Shown: positions 4,921-5,307 of the stretch, in pieces
Numbering within the stretch: the stretch's first letter is position 1
Layout: every line of letters begins with the position of its first letter
Origin: Deltaproteobacteria bacterium
Lineage (GTDB): Bacteria > Desulfobacterota > Desulfarculia > Adiutricales > Adiutricaceae
Length of the DNA stretch: 5,307 bases
Reading direction: 5' to 3'
NCBI GenBank assembly: GCA_031279525.1
Contig: JAITIH010000276.1
Location: 1-5,307, forward strand
Translations under genes and position numbers: made by a program
Notes under the pieces: generated by a model
What the model was told of the DNA's origin: nothing
Seen by the model: the letters and a program-made list of their open reading frames with translations, nothing else
The model's database searches: none

Positions 4921-5307
4921 TTTCGGCGAGGGGCGATTTTAAAAATATTGGCCCTATCCGTTGACCTTAGCGCCGATAGAAAAGAATGGGCGTTTAATCG
5001 ACGAGAGCTAATAAAGATTAAGGTTTCCTCGCCCTAAAAAAGGCGAAGAACGAATCGTTTTTGGGCGGCCAGACGCCTAAGCCCCGGAAGTTAAAGGCTA
5101 AGGCGAGGGGCCATTTTGGCTTTTTGGCGAGTTTTCGGCAGGATTTCCGCCTAAAAAAGTCTCTTTTAAACGCCCGACCTTTGGCCCGGAAAGGCACATT
5201 TTTTGAAAGCTATTTGGCCTCAGGCTGGCCCGCGCCCACGGCCTTGAAGGGCCTAAAGCCCGGCCTTCGGTTGGCCAAAATGGCCAAAAAGGTCGCTAGC
5301 TACGAAA

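Larger units (their letters stand above)
4641..5307. other. Right-hand spacer, palindromes and hairpins only
   Basis: No frame in these 667 bases reads like a protein of useful length. Small structures are visible: GCGCC/GGCGC around 4687-4702, the palindrome at 4816-4837, the hairpin at 4892-4920, TCGCC/GGCGA at 5029-5046 and GGCCA/TGGCC at 5273-5285. At the right edge an ATG at 5280 opens MAKKVASYE and runs out of the window; it has no Shine-Dalgarno site, so a gene starting there is possible but unsupported. On the minus strand a frame entering from the right edge ends at a TAG at 5255-5253 after 17 codons and could be the tail of a gene lying outside. Confidence 0.4.

Noticed and set aside
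1..5307. tRNA genes, rRNA, CRISPR arrays and insertion sequences
   Set aside because: No GGTTCGAATCC-like T-arm, no regularly spaced repeats with unique spacers, and no transposase-like translation or paired terminal repeats were seen.

Overview
The window looks like bacterial chromosome with fairly GC-rich genes (many GCC, GGC and AAG codons) separated by long, much more AT-rich spacers. Three protein genes can be supported. A chemoreceptor with a short lysine-rich linker and an acidic Asp/Phe C-terminus, an AMMECR1/MEMO/radical-SAM family protein B, and an AAA-ATPase/PD-(D/E)XK gene of a type often multiplied in anaerobes together suggest an anaerobic, perhaps host-associated bacterium, possibly deltaproteobacterial (Desulfobacterota). 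That assignment is an inference from family habits and composition, not from a marker gene.

Layout, left to right. Positions 2-373 (+) hold the 3' end of a PD-(D/E)XK nuclease-like gene cut by the window edge, with a basic tail built on a 24-bp repeat. Positions 374-1212 have no convincing intact gene; they carry two short coding-like stretches that may be gene remnants (about 509-738 and 883-1020), two clean inverted repeats (458-477, 1038-1053) and a hairpin near the end of the next gene. Positions 1213-2070 (-) encode an AmrB/MEMO-family protein with its own Shine-Dalgarno site and a plausible sigma-70 promoter. Positions 2211-4145 (-) encode a complete 644-residue transmembrane chemoreceptor. 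Positions 4146-5307 hold no convincing protein gene. Within them, 4401-4628 is a GC-rich island with several mutually compatible helices, a good -35 box upstream and a hairpin at its far end, and is the best candidate for something undescribed: a structured RNA or a long structured leader of the chemoreceptor gene. The rest to the right edge contains palindromes and hairpins only.

The genes do not form an obvious pathway. The receptor and the AmrB gene are co-directional with 140 bp between them, and the putative amrB promoter suggests separate expression. The nuclease-like gene converges on them. No CheA/CheW/CheR/CheB genes and no AmrA or radical-SAM partner lie in the window. No tRNA, rRNA, CRISPR array or insertion sequence was recognised.
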